The notes under the pieces: generated by a model
The model's database searches: none
What the model saw: the letters and a program-made list of their open reading frames with translations, nothing else
What the model was told of the DNA's origin: nothing
From: an uncultured Ferrimonas sp.
Lineage (GTDB): Bacteria > Pseudomonadota > Gammaproteobacteria > Enterobacterales > Shewanellaceae
Direction of reading: 5' to 3'
Length of the DNA: 64,000 nt
Assembly (NCBI RefSeq): GCF_947489035.1
Contig: NZ_CANLCI010000018.1
Span: 1-64,000, forward strand
Position numbers and translations under genes: made by a program
Shown: piece after piece, positions 8,071 to 16,690 of the stretch
Layout: every line of letters begins with the position of its first letter
Numbering within the stretch: the first letter of the stretch is position 1

Positions 8071-8298
8071 TTAGGCGTCGTCACGGCTATCGATAGAGGC
8101 TTTCAGCGCTTGCGCAAACTGGTCTGCCAATACGGCGCGGTTGGCCGGAGCAATTTTGCTGTTGATGATAACGGTGGCGGCGTTGCCTAACGACATCAGC
8201 GCCAGATCCGTTGGGGTTTGGTGTTTTTCCATCACTGCCAGCAGATCCGACAGCAGGGCTTCCACTTGTTGATTGCTGTATTTAGATACGATCGCCAT
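8071..8298 (-). CDS. yejL: YejL (DUF1414) small protein
   Basis: 75 residues, the same length as E. coli YejL, with its characteristic [20 protein letters not shown] and [11 protein letters not shown] core. The start at 8298 has an AGGAAAA ribosome-binding site; a frame running upstream to 8433 is rejected because it overlaps the divergent yejK start. Function unknown. It forms a conserved neighbourhood with yejM downstream and yejK divergent. Confidence 0.92.
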   Translation of the reverse strand: MAIVSKYSNQQVEALLSDLLAVMEKHQTPTDLALMSLGNAATVIINSKIAPANRAVLADQFAQALKASIDSRDDA

Positions 8299-8373
8299 TG
8301 AGTTTTCCTGTGATGTTGTAAAAAGGGCGGCATATAATAGCGGCTTTTGTTGCCAACGACTAATGCCACAGCC

Positions 8374-9423
8374 ATGAGTATTAAAATTGAACAAGCCATC
8401 ATCCACACCGTCAACCAAGGGAACGACGGTCAACTAGAGTGCCGTTTACGCTCGCAGCCACTGAAGCAGTCTTTGGCTGCGGACGATCTGATAGCAGAAC
8501 TGCATCGGCTTTATACCGCGAAAGCGGGCAAAGGCTACGGCCACTTTGGGGTACCCGTTAATGAAGATGGTAGCCCAGCAGGGGAAGCCAATGAAGAATT
8601 TGAGCAGTCCTTAAGCCAGTGGCAAGCCGGAGAGCTTGGGTTTGTCGAGTTCACTGCGGCCGCGGGTAACTTACTGGGTAAAGAGCTTTCTAAGTACGAC
8701 TTTGCCACCGGCGGCTACCTGCTGTTAGCCAACTATAGCTACATCGCTAACAACTACCTGTTTGTGGCGTTGATGTCGGCGAAGCCGTCGGTTGCGGTGT
8801 CTGCCGAGATGGATCTGCACGGCATGGAGCACTTGGATCTGTCCAACATGCAACTAACCGCCCGCATCGATTTGACCGAATGGAAAGCCGATCCCACCTC
8901 GAAGAAGTACCTCTCTTTTGTTAAAGGCCGTGCTGGCCGCAAGATTGCCGATTTCTTTTTGGACTTTATGGGCTGCATTGAAGGCATCGACGCCAAGAAG
9001 CAAAACCGCGCCTTGATGCAAGCGGTAGAAGATTACGTTGGCGATGCCGAGCTGGATAAGTCGGAGCAACAAGATTGCCGCGATGCGGTGTTCGATTACT
9101 GCAAAAGCCAGATCGCCACCGGCGACAACGTACAACTGACCGACATCGCCGACGAATTAGCCGATAAAGGACTCGAGAGCTTCCATCAGTTCACGTCCGA
9201 TGGCAGCTACGATTTGGCGGAAGAGTTTCCTGCGGATCAAAGCACGTTGCGGCAGTTGAAAAAGTTTGCCGGCACCGGTGGTGGCGTGTCGCTTAGCTTT
9301 GATGCTCAACATTTAGGCGAACGAGTGCAATGGGATCCGGCTCGCGACACCATAACTATTCAAGGCGTGCCACCTAACTTGCTTGATCAGCTGATGCGCC
9401 GTACCGGCGGCAAAAGCGAGTAA
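8374..9423 (+). CDS. yejK: Nucleoid-associated protein YejK (NdpA)
   Basis: 349 residues. Family phrases include [58 protein letters not shown] and the C-terminal [15 protein letters not shown]...[21 protein letters not shown], all matching E. coli YejK/NdpA. The protein associates with the nucleoid; its exact role is unclear. The ATG at 8374 (MSIKIEQ) matches the family start. A TTG 27 bp upstream also opens the frame but adds non-family residues. Divergent from yejL, with 75 bp between the starts. Confidence 0.94.
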   Translation: MSIKIEQAIIHTVNQGNDGQLECRLRSQPLKQSLAADDLIAELHRLYTAKAGKGYGHFGVPVNEDGSPAGEANEEFEQSLSQWQAGELGFVEFTAAAGNLLGKELSKYDFATGGYLLLANYSYIANNYLFVALMSAKPSVAVSAEMDLHGMEHLDLSNMQLTARIDLTEWKADPTSKKYLSFVKGRAGRKIADFFLDFMGCIEGIDAKKQNRALMQAVEDYVGDAELDKSEQQDCRDAVFDYCKSQIATGDNVQLTDIADELADKGLESFHQFTSDGSYDLAEEFPADQSTLRQLKKFAGTGGGVSLSFDAQHLGERVQWDPARDTITIQGVPPNLLDQLMRRTGGKSE

Positions 9424-9457
9424 GCTTTAAGCACAATTTATGCAGTAGTGGCTGCAG

Positions 9458-9484
9458 TGCATAAAAACCCATGAATATTGCATT
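9458..9484. promoter_or_regulatory. Possible pair of degenerate ArgR boxes
   Basis: TGCATAAAAACCCA (9458-9471) abuts ATGAATATTGCATT (9471-9484); each resembles half or more of an ARG box (TGAAT-N4-ATTCA). They lie in the 239-bp region before the yjiH-type gene. Weak alone, they gain some support from the better box at 9578-9591. Confidence 0.3.
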
Positions 9485-9490
9485 TGAGGC

Positions 9491-9506
9491 TGTGATCTCG
9501 GTCACT
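9491..9506. promoter_or_regulatory. CRP-like site upstream of yjiH-type gene
   Basis: TGTGA-TCTCGG-TCACT: both CRP half-sites at the proper 6-bp spacing with one mismatch. It is 156 bp before the ATG. Confidence 0.45.
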
Positions 9507-9577
9507 TAACTGGTGGTGGCCGAGGCTTTTCAAACGCAGAGGGGAGCGGTAGGATACAGGCCCACTGACGATTTCAA

Positions 9578-9591
9578 TGCATAAAAATGCA
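9578..9591. promoter_or_regulatory. ArgR-box-like palindrome
   Basis: TGCATAAAAATGCA, inside the longer perfect palindrome ATGCAT-AAAA-ATGCAT (9577-9592). It differs at one base from the ARG box form TGCATAAAAATTCA known before E. coli argG. It is 71 bp before the start of the downstream gene, a position suited to repression. Confidence 0.4.
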
Positions 9592-9662
9592 TAGAAAAAG
9601 AAATACCCCCAAAGAAGTACAATAATCAGGGGGTTTACTCGAACTACGGGTCACCAGATATT

Positions 9663-11009
9663 ATGCAAAACAACTCGCTGCGGAACGTATTGATGTTCCT
9701 GATCCCATCATTGATGGGTGTATTCCTTTTCATGACGCCGGTACCACACACCGACGGCATCACCATCCCAATCGCGGTACTGAAAGACTTCTTGCTGGGC
9801 TTGATTGGCGATCAGATTGGTTTGGTTGTCGCCAGTGCGTTAGTGCTGTCGGCACTGGCAAGCATCGTCACCAAATTGCTGCGCCCGCAAGCGGTGCTGC
9901 AAAACAACTTTCTTAACTCTTTGCTGAACCCATCTTGGGTGTGGTTTTCTATCCGCTTATTGGGCGCCATCTTTGTGTTGATGGTGATGACCAGCACTGG
10001 CCCTGAATTCATTGCCGGGGAAACCACCGGCGCGTTCGTGTTTACCGAACTGATGCCAACGCTGTTTGCGGTATTTATCTTTGCTGGCATGTTGCTGCCG
10101 CTGCTGACGCACTTTGGCTTGCTGGAACTGATCGGCTCGTTATTTACCAAAGTGATGCGTCCGCTGTTTGGCCTGCCAGGGCGCTCGGCGGTGAACTGTT
10201 TGGCCTCTTGGTTGGGCGACGGCTCCGTTGGGGTGCTGATGTCTTCCAAGCAGTATGAAGAGAAATGCTACACCCAGCGCGAAGCGGCGGTGATCGGCAC
10301 CACCTTCTCAGCGGTATCCATCAGCTTCAGCTTGGTGGTGATCGCTCAGGTAGGCTTAGATTCGATGTTTGTGCCGTTTTACCTAACCGTCTGTTTGGCT
10401 GGTTTTGTGGTCGCGCTGATTGTGCCGCGTTTGCCGCCACTGTCGAACAAAAAAGATCTGCTGATTGATGGCACCGAGCGCACGGAAGACGCCGAAGTGG
10501 TACCAGAAGGCCAATCGGTATTGGCGTTTGGTTACCAAAATGCCCTTAACACGGCGGCCAAAATCGACAGCTTAGGCAGCGTTTTGCTGGTTAGCGTAAA
10601 GAACGCCTTTGATATGGTGTTTGGGGTGCTACCAGTGGTGATGGCCATTGGCACCATGGGCTTGATTGTGGCGGAGTACACTCCATTGTTTGCGTGGTTG
10701 GGGATGCCTTTTGTGCCACTGCTGGAGCTGCTGCAGATCCCCTTTGCGAAAGAAGCTTCTGAAACTATGGTGGTGGGCTTTGCGGATATGTTTATCCCAT
10801 CCATTATCGCCGCGGGCATTGATAACGACATGACCAAGTTTGTGATTGCGGCGCTGTCGGTTACTCAGTTGATCTTTATGTCTGAAATTGGCGCGCTGCT
10901 GTTGGGGTCTAAAATTCCAGTAAATGCCTTTGAGCTGTTTGTGATCTTCTTGCTGCGTACCTTGGTTTCGCTGCCAGTGATTGCCGGTGTCGCCCACCTT
11001 ATCTTCTGA
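9663..11009 (+). CDS. YjiH family membrane protein (nucleoside-recognition domain)
   Basis: 448 residues with about ten hydrophobic segments. The N-terminus LRNVLMFLIPSLMGVFLFMTPVPHTDG is the YjiH signature. Two Gate/nucleoside-recognition regions follow, one around ELIGSLFTKVMRPLFGLPGRSAVNC and one around the C-terminal half. The family is of unproven transport function. The upstream region has an ArgR-like palindrome and a CRP-like site, so amino-acid or carbon-linked control is plausible but unproven. The gene stands alone, closed by the hairpin at 11042-11070. The cytoplasmic loop near residue 270 is rich in acidic residues. Confidence 0.85.
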   Translation: MQNNSLRNVLMFLIPSLMGVFLFMTPVPHTDGITIPIAVLKDFLLGLIGDQIGLVVASALVLSALASIVTKLLRPQAVLQNNFLNSLLNPSWVWFSIRLLGAIFVLMVMTSTGPEFIAGETTGAFVFTELMPTLFAVFIFAGMLLPLLTHFGLLELIGSLFTKVMRPLFGLPGRSAVNCLASWLGDGSVGVLMSSKQYEEKCYTQREAAVIGTTFSAVSISFSLVVIAQVGLDSMFVPFYLTVCLAGFVVALIVPRLPPLSNKKDLLIDGTERTEDAEVVPEGQSVLAFGYQNALNTAAKIDSLGSVLLVSVKNAFDMVFGVLPVVMAIGTMGLIVAEYTPLFAWLGMPFVPLLELLQIPFAKEASETMVVGFADMFIPSIIAAGIDNDMTKFVIAALSVTQLIFMSEIGALLLGSKIPVNAFELFVIFLLRTLVSLPVIAGVAHLIF

Positions 11010-11041
11010 TAACGGTGCCACCACGGCAGTAACCTGCATTG

Positions 11042-11070
11042 ATAAAGCCGAGCCCTGTGCTCGGCTTTAT
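11042..11070 (+). terminator. Hairpin terminator after yjiH-type gene
   Basis: Perfect 11-bp stem ATAAAGCCGAG/CTCGGCTTTAT with a 7-base loop; the following T-run is weak. Confidence 0.7.
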
Positions 11071-11163
11071 TGTATCTGGAGGTTAATAGCGCACGAATAT
11101 GGCTGGGGCAGAACCTAAATAGGGTGTTAGGGTAAACATCGTAAATACTATTAGGGCGTTGCT

Positions 11164-11487
11164 ATGGAAAGCGTAATTCTGACCAACATCGAAACCATTC
11201 CTGGGAAAACCATCACCACTCACCTTGGGCTGGTGCAGGGCAATACGGTGCGAGCCAAGCACGTTGGCCGTGATTTGATGGCGGGGTTAAAGAACATCGT
11301 CGGCGGCGAGCTGCAAGGCTATACCGAGTTGCTGCAAGAGTCGCGTGATGAAGCGATCCGGCGGATGGTGGAACAAGCGCAAGCCATTGGCGCGAATGCG
11401 GTCATCAACGTGCGTTTTTCGACCTCGTCGGTCACCAGTGGCGCGGCAGAGCTGCTGGCTTATGGCACTGCGGTTGTGGTGGAGTAA
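11164..11487 (+). CDS. YbjQ family (UPF0145) protein
   Basis: 107 residues, the usual YbjQ length. It shows the family pattern: an early strand (ILTNIETIPG), VRAKHVGRDLMAGLKNIVGGELQGYTELLQESRDEAIRRM, and the end NAVINVRFSTSSV...LLAYGTAVVVE. The fold is a small oligomeric alpha/beta domain sometimes annotated as heavy-metal binding; no conserved Cys or His is present here to support that. It is first of three tightly packed genes (5-bp gap to the next). Confidence 0.9.
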   Translation: MESVILTNIETIPGKTITTHLGLVQGNTVRAKHVGRDLMAGLKNIVGGELQGYTELLQESRDEAIRRMVEQAQAIGANAVINVRFSTSSVTSGAAELLAYGTAVVVE

Positions 11488-11492
11488 CCGTT

Positions 11493-11942
11493 ATGGCCAG
11501 TCTCGCAACGGTTGTGGTGCTGTTATTACTGGGGTTTGTGTTTGGCCGTCGTGCCGAGGCGCGTCACTTCAAGCGCTTACGGCAAGAAGAAACGCGGCTG
11601 CAGTCCATGTTGATCTTTAATACCAAAGTGATCCCCCCACAATTCCAACCTTGCCAAGTGGCGTTGGTTGGCGGCAATGCGGTGATCGCGGTGGATTACT
11701 TTAAAACCTTGATCGCCACATTACGCAATATTGTTGGCGGTAACGTCACGTCGTACGAATCGTTATTGGAGCGAGCCCGGCGGCAATCAATAGTACGGAT
11801 GAAACAAGAGGCAGAGCGTCAAGGGGCGCGCGCGGTATTCAATCTGCGGCTTGAAACCTCGGCCATCGGCCAAGGGGAGGGCGGCAACAACGTCTCGGTT
11901 GAGATATACGCCTACGGCACGGCGGTGATCCCCGATGAGTAA
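11493..11942 (+). CDS. Second YbjQ-like protein, membrane-anchored
   Basis: 149 residues. Residues 1-14 form a hydrophobic N-terminal segment (ASLATVVVLLLLGFVFG) followed by basic residues, suggesting a cytoplasm-facing anchor. The rest repeats the YbjQ pattern (LIATLRNIVGGNVTSYESLLERARRQ, ARAVFNLRLETSAI, YAYGTAVIP) and is clearly paralogous to the preceding gene. A GGAG motif lies inside the end of that gene. Its own end overlaps the M48 protease start by 8 bp, indicating translational coupling. Confidence 0.85.
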   Translation: MASLATVVVLLLLGFVFGRRAEARHFKRLRQEETRLQSMLIFNTKVIPPQFQPCQVALVGGNAVIAVDYFKTLIATLRNIVGGNVTSYESLLERARRQSIVRMKQEAERQGARAVFNLRLETSAIGQGEGGNNVSVEIYAYGTAVIPDE

Positions 11943-12723
11943 CTACGTCAATCGACAACCGCCAGAAAATAACCATCAAGCGGGCTCGCCATTGCCCGAG
12001 TTTTTTACCTTGCTGGCAGCAGTGACCTTGATGCTGTTGGCGCTGTTGCTGATCTTAAGTCAGGCGGTGAATTACTTTGGCCAGCATGTGCCCTTTAGTT
12101 GGGAGCAGCCATTTGCGCTGAAGTGGAGCGAGCAGCGCCAAGCCACCCCAGCACAGCGCAAAGTAGAGCAACTGACCGAACGGCTGCTGCAGCAGGATCC
12201 TCTGCCCGATCCAATCTCGATTACCGTTACGGTGTTGGATAACGCGGAACCGAATGCGTTTGCCGGATTGGGTGGCGAGATAGTGATCCATCGAGGATTA
12301 CTGGAAGCGTTGCCAAACGAGAATGCCTTAGCGCTGGTGTTGGCCCACGAGATCGCCCATGTACGCCAGCGCCATGTGGTAAAAACGTTGACCAAAGCGG
12401 TGGGTGTTGGTGCCATTTTGGCAGCCCTTGGTGATGGCGCTGGCATGGTGTTTCAGTCTACGACTGAGATGAGCCGCTTGGCTTTCAGCCGCGAAGATGA
12501 AGCGCAAGCCGATGAGTTGGCGGTGCGGATGCTGCAACGTTACTACGGCCATACTGAGGGGGCCGCAGCACTGTTTGAAGTGTTAACCAGCAGCACCCCA
12601 CAGTGGTTAAGCAGTCACCCAGCCAGCGGTGTACGCCGCCAAGGGATAATGGCGCACTCGGCAACGGGCACGGTGACGCCATTGGCGGCGGATTACCTGA
12701 ATTTCACCATTGATGCTCAGTAA
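11935..12723 (+). CDS. M48 family membrane metalloprotease
   Basis: 262 residues. One membrane segment (about 24-47) precedes the catalytic domain. The zinc motif HEIAH is at 138-142, with the third ligand region E-x-x-A-D at 189-193, as in Oma1/HtpX-like M48 peptidases. A single N-terminal segment with the catalytic part after it suggests the protease domain lies in the periplasm; topology was not computed. It is translationally coupled to the YbjQ-like membrane protein. Likely role: envelope protein quality control, with the YbjQ proteins as possible partners (inference). Confidence 0.88.
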   Translation: MSNYVNRQPPENNHQAGSPLPEFFTLLAAVTLMLLALLLILSQAVNYFGQHVPFSWEQPFALKWSEQRQATPAQRKVEQLTERLLQQDPLPDPISITVTVLDNAEPNAFAGLGGEIVIHRGLLEALPNENALALVLAHEIAHVRQRHVVKTLTKAVGVGAILAALGDGAGMVFQSTTEMSRLAFSREDEAQADELAVRMLQRYYGHTEGAAALFEVLTSSTPQWLSSHPASGVRRQGIMAHSATGTVTPLAADYLNFTIDAQ

Positions 12724-12747
12724 CCGAGCCGGGATTATCGCAGCCAC

Positions 12748-12777
12748 AAAAAAACCAGCCATCAGGCTGGTTTTTTT
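12748..12777. terminator. Bidirectional terminator, M48 gene / DUF3622 gene
   Basis: Stem AAAAAAACCAGCC with its full complement around an ATCA loop; A-run and T-run on both sides serve the two convergent genes. Confidence 0.9.
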
Positions 12778-12808
12778 AGCAATTTAGCACAAAAAGCAAG
12801 CGTAAGGC

Positions 12809-13189
12809 TTACTCTTCACCGTCAAAATCGCTGAAATCAAACTCGTCATCGATCTCTTCCAGATCAACGTCTTCACCGGCTTCAGCGCGTTCCGCTTCAC
12901 GTTGGGCACGCTTCTCAGCGGCTTTCTGCTCGGCTTTTTCAGCTTGACGCTCAGCAATGGCTTGACGCTCGATACGAGCTTGACCGTGGCGTTCGTTACG
13001 AGTTGCTTGGTTTTGTTGGAACTCAACCAGCATCTGTTCGCCCCATGCCTGTGCTTCCGCTTCGGTGGCAAAACGGCCTTTCTTCTTAGACACCATGGTC
13101 TTGCGGTTGGATACTTTGCGGATGATTTTTGCAGTCCACTTGTCTTCAGTTTGTTCTACCTGAAGTGCGAATTTTTTGCTTTGAGCCAT
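12809..13189 (-). CDS. DUF3622 family protein
   Basis: 126 residues. The N-terminal part (KFALQVEQTEDKWTAKIIRKVSNRKT...GRFATEAEAQAWGE) resembles the DUF3622 proteins found in Vibrio and Shewanella. It is followed by a highly charged Glu/Lys/Arg/Ala helix (about 58-103), probably coiled coil, and an acidic tail (DVDLEEIDDEFDFSDFDGEE). No signal or membrane segment. Function unknown; the basic middle and acidic tail would suit a nucleic-acid or ribosome partner, which is only inference. Confidence 0.75.
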   Translation of the reverse strand: MAQSKKFALQVEQTEDKWTAKIIRKVSNRKTMVSKKKGRFATEAEAQAWGEQMLVEFQQNQATRNERHGQARIERQAIAERQAEKAEQKAAEKRAQREAERAEAGEDVDLEEIDDEFDFSDFDGEE

Positions 13190-13337
13190 GGTGACAGGTT
13201 CCTAGGTGATCTAATTTCAGAGTCTCCGGCAGCGTCGGCGCAAACCGCGCTGAGAACCGGGGCGCACAGTATACGCCGCTAAGATTATTATGCCCGTGTT
13301 TTTGTGTTCGAAACGCAATTAAAGCGTGCAAAAAACC

Positions 13338-13368
13338 AAAAAGAGAGCCGATAGGCTCTCTTTTTTTG
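13338..13368 (-). terminator. Terminator of the 128-residue membrane protein gene
   Basis: 12-bp stem AAAAAGAGAGCC with its complement around a GATA loop; A-rich on the left, so it works as a terminator on the minus strand. Confidence 0.8.
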
Positions 13369-13383
13369 TGCTTTCGCGGGAAG

Positions 13384-13770
13384 TTAAGCGGCTTGTTCTG
13401 GCTGCTGTGCCAGCATGCATTCGCCAAACTTGTCTACCACGATTGGGGCGTGTTCCATCGCTTGCATCAGGCCCAACGAAGCAACTAAGCCCAAGCCGTG
13501 CAGTGCGAAGGTTGCAGTGCCCGGTAACTGGTAGGCAACGTAAACCACCAAAGCCAGTTGTGCGATGCCAGCCAAAATGGCCAGGTTGTCTTTACCCGCA
13601 GATACGGTGGCTGCGGTCAGGATTGGCAAAATCAATAGGCCGTAACCTAAAGGGCCAAAATCAGCACCATTATTAACAAATAAGGACGGATCAGCGGATT
13701 CCATCAACGGATGACTCCAGCAGAAAGCGGCGAGAAGAGTGATGAAAGTGGCTACGGTTTCGCGTCCCAT
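13384..13770 (-). CDS. Hypothetical membrane protein, 128 aa
   Basis: Not recognised. Three or four hydrophobic segments are visible (about 5-19, 40-56, 63-81, 88-103), with few charges until a C-terminal tail rich in Glu and Gln (ends QQPEQAA). It reads as an integral inner-membrane protein. It lies downstream of fadE on the same strand but has its own 250-bp upstream region and terminator, so it is probably separately transcribed. Its last 15 bases, including the stop, are identical to the last 15 of fadE. Confidence 0.6.
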   Translation of the reverse strand: MGRETVATFITLLAAFCWSHPLMESADPSLFVNNGADFGPLGYGLLILPILTAATVSAGKDNLAILAGIAQLALVVYVAYQLPGTATFALHGLGLVASLGLMQAMEHAPIVVDKFGECMLAQQPEQAA

Positions 13771-13986
13771 GGTGAACCTCGGTGTTGTACATGTTTGCTT
13801 GTTGTTTTTTCTTTGTTAGTGGCCTAGGGCCTGCGGCCAGTTTAGGGGGATTATGGCGCTGCAAACAAGGGCTATTTGCGGCCAATGTGCCGTTTTATTA
13901 GGCGGTCGACAGTTTTTTATCACAGTGCCAACAGCGGCGTGGACGTCGGTCACACTGGCTGGCCAATTACTGCGATCAAGATCAAA

Positions 13987-14010
13987 AAAGGGAGCCCGCA
14001 GGCTCCCTTT
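13987..14010 (-). terminator. Terminator of fadE
   Basis: 10-bp stem AAAGGGAGCC/GGCTCCCTTT with a CGCA loop; on the minus strand followed by a T-run (complement of the A-run at 13984-13989). Confidence 0.85.
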
Positions 14011-14026
14011 ATTTTTTCATTAACGC

Positions 14027-16471
14027 TTAAGCGGCTTGTTCGTTTGGTCGCGCCAGCACAGGGTTTGATTTCAACTCTTCGGGGTCAAAATCGTCCACAT
14101 TGATGGTTTGCAAACGGCCGGTTTCAGCATCACGCAGCAGCTGCGCTTCGGCGTCACTCAGTACGTTCAGCTCCAGCCCTTTCGCGGCGATGCGATCGAG
14201 GAACATAAACGGCAGTTTCTCACCGGCAGCGTCACACACTTTGTCGTACAGTGGTTCGGCTTTTAAGATCAGCGCCAAGGTGTGCTCAAGCTTACCCAAG
14301 GCGTTGTTGTCGTGATGGGCCAGCCATTGACCAGCCAGCAAACGGTCGCGGGTGGCGCTTGGGGTTTGCAGAATGCGAGCAACGCGATGATCGGTTTGAT
14401 CCGATGGGCGCTTAATTGGGCGACCAAATGGGAACAGAACCACTTTCAACACCTTGCCCAGCACACCGAAGTTTTCCAGCAGCTCAATCTGTGCGGTTTG
14501 CAGCTTGTGCAGGGCGTCTTCAACCCCCCATTGCAGCAAGGGCAGATCGTCGCCCATGCGGCCATCGTCGTTGTAGCGCTTTAACGCCCCCGACACTAAG
14601 TACAGTTGGCTTAGCAGATCGCCCAGGCGAGCCGAGGTGCGCTCTTTGCGCTTCAAGCTGCCACCGAGTACCGCCATGGCAACGTCTGACAGCAGCGCTA
14701 AGTTGGCGCTAAAGCGGTTCATGTGCTGGTAGTAACGCTGGGTTTCATCTTGATAAGGGCTGTTGCTAAAACGCGCGCCGGTTAAGCCCAACCACAGGCT
14801 GCGGGTTAAGTTGGTGAACACAAAGCCGATGTGGCCCCAAATCGCTTTATCAAATTCGTTCAACGCTTGGGCTTTGTCTTCTTTAAAGGCCGCTTCCATT
14901 TCGTTGAGGATATACGGGTGACAGCGGATCGCGCCTTGGCCGTAGATGATCATCGAACGGGTAAGGATGTTGGCGCCTTCTACGGTTACTGCGATAGGCG
15001 CGCCTTGGTAGCTGCGGCCCAAGTAGTTGTTTGGCCCCAAGCAGACCCCTTTCCCGCCGTGGATGTCCATGGCGTCGACCACGGTTTTTTGCATCCGATC
15101 GGTTAGGTGCATCTTCACAATGGCTGAGATCACCGACGGCTTTTCGCCCAGATTCAAGGCGGTGGTGGTTAGAGTAGAGACCCCATCCATCAGGTAGGCG
15201 TTACCACCAATGCGGGCTAATGGCTCTTCAATGCCTTCCATTTTGCCGATAGGCAATTTGAACTGACGGCGAATGCGACAGTAGGCGCCAGTCATGCCAG
15301 CAAGGGTTTTTAACCCACCGGCCGAGCTGGATGGCAAGGTGATGCCACGGCCAACCGACAAACATTCAACCAACATGCGCCAGCCTTGACCGGCCATTGG
15401 GGTGCCGCCGATGATGAAGTCCAGCGGCACAAATACCTTGTTGCCACGGGTTGGGCCGTTTTGGAACATGGTGTTCAGTGGGAAGTGACGACGACCAATT
15501 TCAACCCCAGGCAGATCCGTTGGGATCAACGCACAGGTGATCCCCAGTTCTTGTTTGTCGCCCAGCAGGCCATCGGGATCCCGCAGTTTGAATGCCAAGC
15601 CCAGCACGGTAGCGACCGGAGCCAAGGTGATGTAACGCTTGTTCCAAGTCAGTTCCATCCCCAACACGTCTTCGCCTTGCCACTGGCCCTTGGTAACAAT
15701 ACCAAAGTCAGGAATGGCGCCAGCGTCAGAGCCCGCTTCAGGGCTGGTCAGTGCAAAACAGGGGATCTCATCACCCACAGCCAAACGCGGCAAGTAGTGA
15801 TCTTTTTGTGCTTCGGTACCGTAGTGCTGCAGCAATTCGCCTGGGCCTAATGAGTTAGGCACGCCAACGGTTGAGGACAGCACGGTGTTGTGGCCGGCCA
15901 GTTTTTGCAGGATCTGCGACTGGGCGTAAGGGGTAAACTCTAACCCGCCGTATTTCTTCTTGATGATCATCGCGAAGAATTTGTTGTCTTTTAGGTACTG
16001 CCATACTTCTGGCGGCATATCGGCCAGTTCATGAGCCACTTCGTGCTCTTTGACCATTGCCATCACTTCTTCACAGGGGCCATCAAGGAAGGCTTGCTCT
16101 TCTGCAGTGAGGGTGGGTTTGGCGTAGTTGTGCAGTTTTTTCCAATCCGGTGCACCAGAGAACAGATCCGCGTCCCACCAAGTGGTGCCCGCTTCGATCG
16201 CTTCTTTTTCGGTGTCGGACATCTCCGGCATAATGCCTTGGTAGGCTTTAAGCATCGGTTTGGTCAGGTACTGCTTACGGATAGAGGCAACGTTAATTGG
16301 CACGGCGATCAGTGCGAACAGCGCCCACGCCAGTACGCCAACATGGCCTAAGGCGGTGCCAGCGGCCAGAAACAGTGCCGCCGTTGCGGTAAAGACGGGT
16401 AATGAACGGCGTTGGTAAATCAACGCCGTTAGCACTACTACGGTGGTAATGCTCCAAATCATGGTGATCAC
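14027..16471 (-). CDS. fadE: Acyl-CoA dehydrogenase FadE
   Basis: 814 residues, exactly the E. coli FadE length. It has two N-terminal membrane segments, then the long acyl-CoA dehydrogenase body. Near-identical blocks to the enteric enzyme include [69 protein letters not shown] and [20 protein letters not shown], plus the tail [11 protein letters not shown]. It catalyses the first, FAD-dependent step of fatty-acid beta-oxidation at the inner membrane. The 219-bp region shared with divergent yafJ carries a FadR-like box (16544-16554) and a PsrA-like palindrome (16569-16586), so repression relieved by long-chain acyl-CoA or fatty acid is likely. Confidence 0.97.
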   Translation of the reverse strand: MITMIWSITTVVVLTALIYQRRSLPVFTATAALFLAAGTALGHVGVLAWALFALIAVPINVASIRKQYLTKPMLKAYQGIMPEMSDTEKEAIEAGTTWWDADLFSGAPDWKKLHNYAKPTLTAEEQAFLDGPCEEVMAMVKEHEVAHELADMPPEVWQYLKDNKFFAMIIKKKYGGLEFTPYAQSQILQKLAGHNTVLSSTVGVPNSLGPGELLQHYGTEAQKDHYLPRLAVGDEIPCFALTSPEAGSDAGAIPDFGIVTKGQWQGEDVLGMELTWNKRYITLAPVATVLGLAFKLRDPDGLLGDKQELGITCALIPTDLPGVEIGRRHFPLNTMFQNGPTRGNKVFVPLDFIIGGTPMAGQGWRMLVECLSVGRGITLPSSSAGGLKTLAGMTGAYCRIRRQFKLPIGKMEGIEEPLARIGGNAYLMDGVSTLTTTALNLGEKPSVISAIVKMHLTDRMQKTVVDAMDIHGGKGVCLGPNNYLGRSYQGAPIAVTVEGANILTRSMIIYGQGAIRCHPYILNEMEAAFKEDKAQALNEFDKAIWGHIGFVFTNLTRSLWLGLTGARFSNSPYQDETQRYYQHMNRFSANLALLSDVAMAVLGGSLKRKERTSARLGDLLSQLYLVSGALKRYNDDGRMGDDLPLLQWGVEDALHKLQTAQIELLENFGVLGKVLKVVLFPFGRPIKRPSDQTDHRVARILQTPSATRDRLLAGQWLAHHDNNALGKLEHTLALILKAEPLYDKVCDAAGEKLPFMFLDRIAAKGLELNVLSDAEAQLLRDAETGRLQTINVDDFDPEELKSNPVLARPNEQAA

Positions 16472-16543
16472 GGTGTTACTCCTTTATCTTGCGCCCACTC
16501 ACAACAACAGTGTGAATTTGTGTGATGGGTCACAGTTTATGCG

Positions 16544-16554
16544 GTGGTCAGACC
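16544..16554. promoter_or_regulatory. FadR-like operator before fadE
   Basis: GTGGTCAGACC, matching the TGGTCnGACC core of enteric FadR sites. The same 11 bases occur in the fadL upstream region at 19607-19617. It is 73 bp from the fadE start. Confidence 0.5.
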
Positions 16555-16568
16555 TCTGTCACGAAAAA

Positions 16569-16586
16569 ATTAAACGGATGTTTAAT
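16569..16586. promoter_or_regulatory. PsrA-type palindrome before fadE
   Basis: Perfect inverted repeat ATTAAAC-GGAT-GTTTAAT. PsrA, a TetR-family fatty-acid regulator, binds AAAC-N4-GTTT palindromes in Pseudomonas and Shewanella-type bacteria. About 98 bp from fadE and 104 bp from yafJ. Confidence 0.5.
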
Positions 16587-16690
16587 CTTGGTTGCGGCTT
16601 TTGCGCTCAAGTGCGCTTGGGGCAAGACTCTTAAGCGGTTATCCTTGTTGTTAATTGAGTTTGAAATCGAAGTGCAAGGCGTTAAATTTC

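Noticed and set aside
16521-16536. TGTGA-TGGG-TCACA as a CRP site before fadE
   Set aside because: The half-sites are perfect but the spacer is 4 bp, whereas CRP needs 6; left unassigned.
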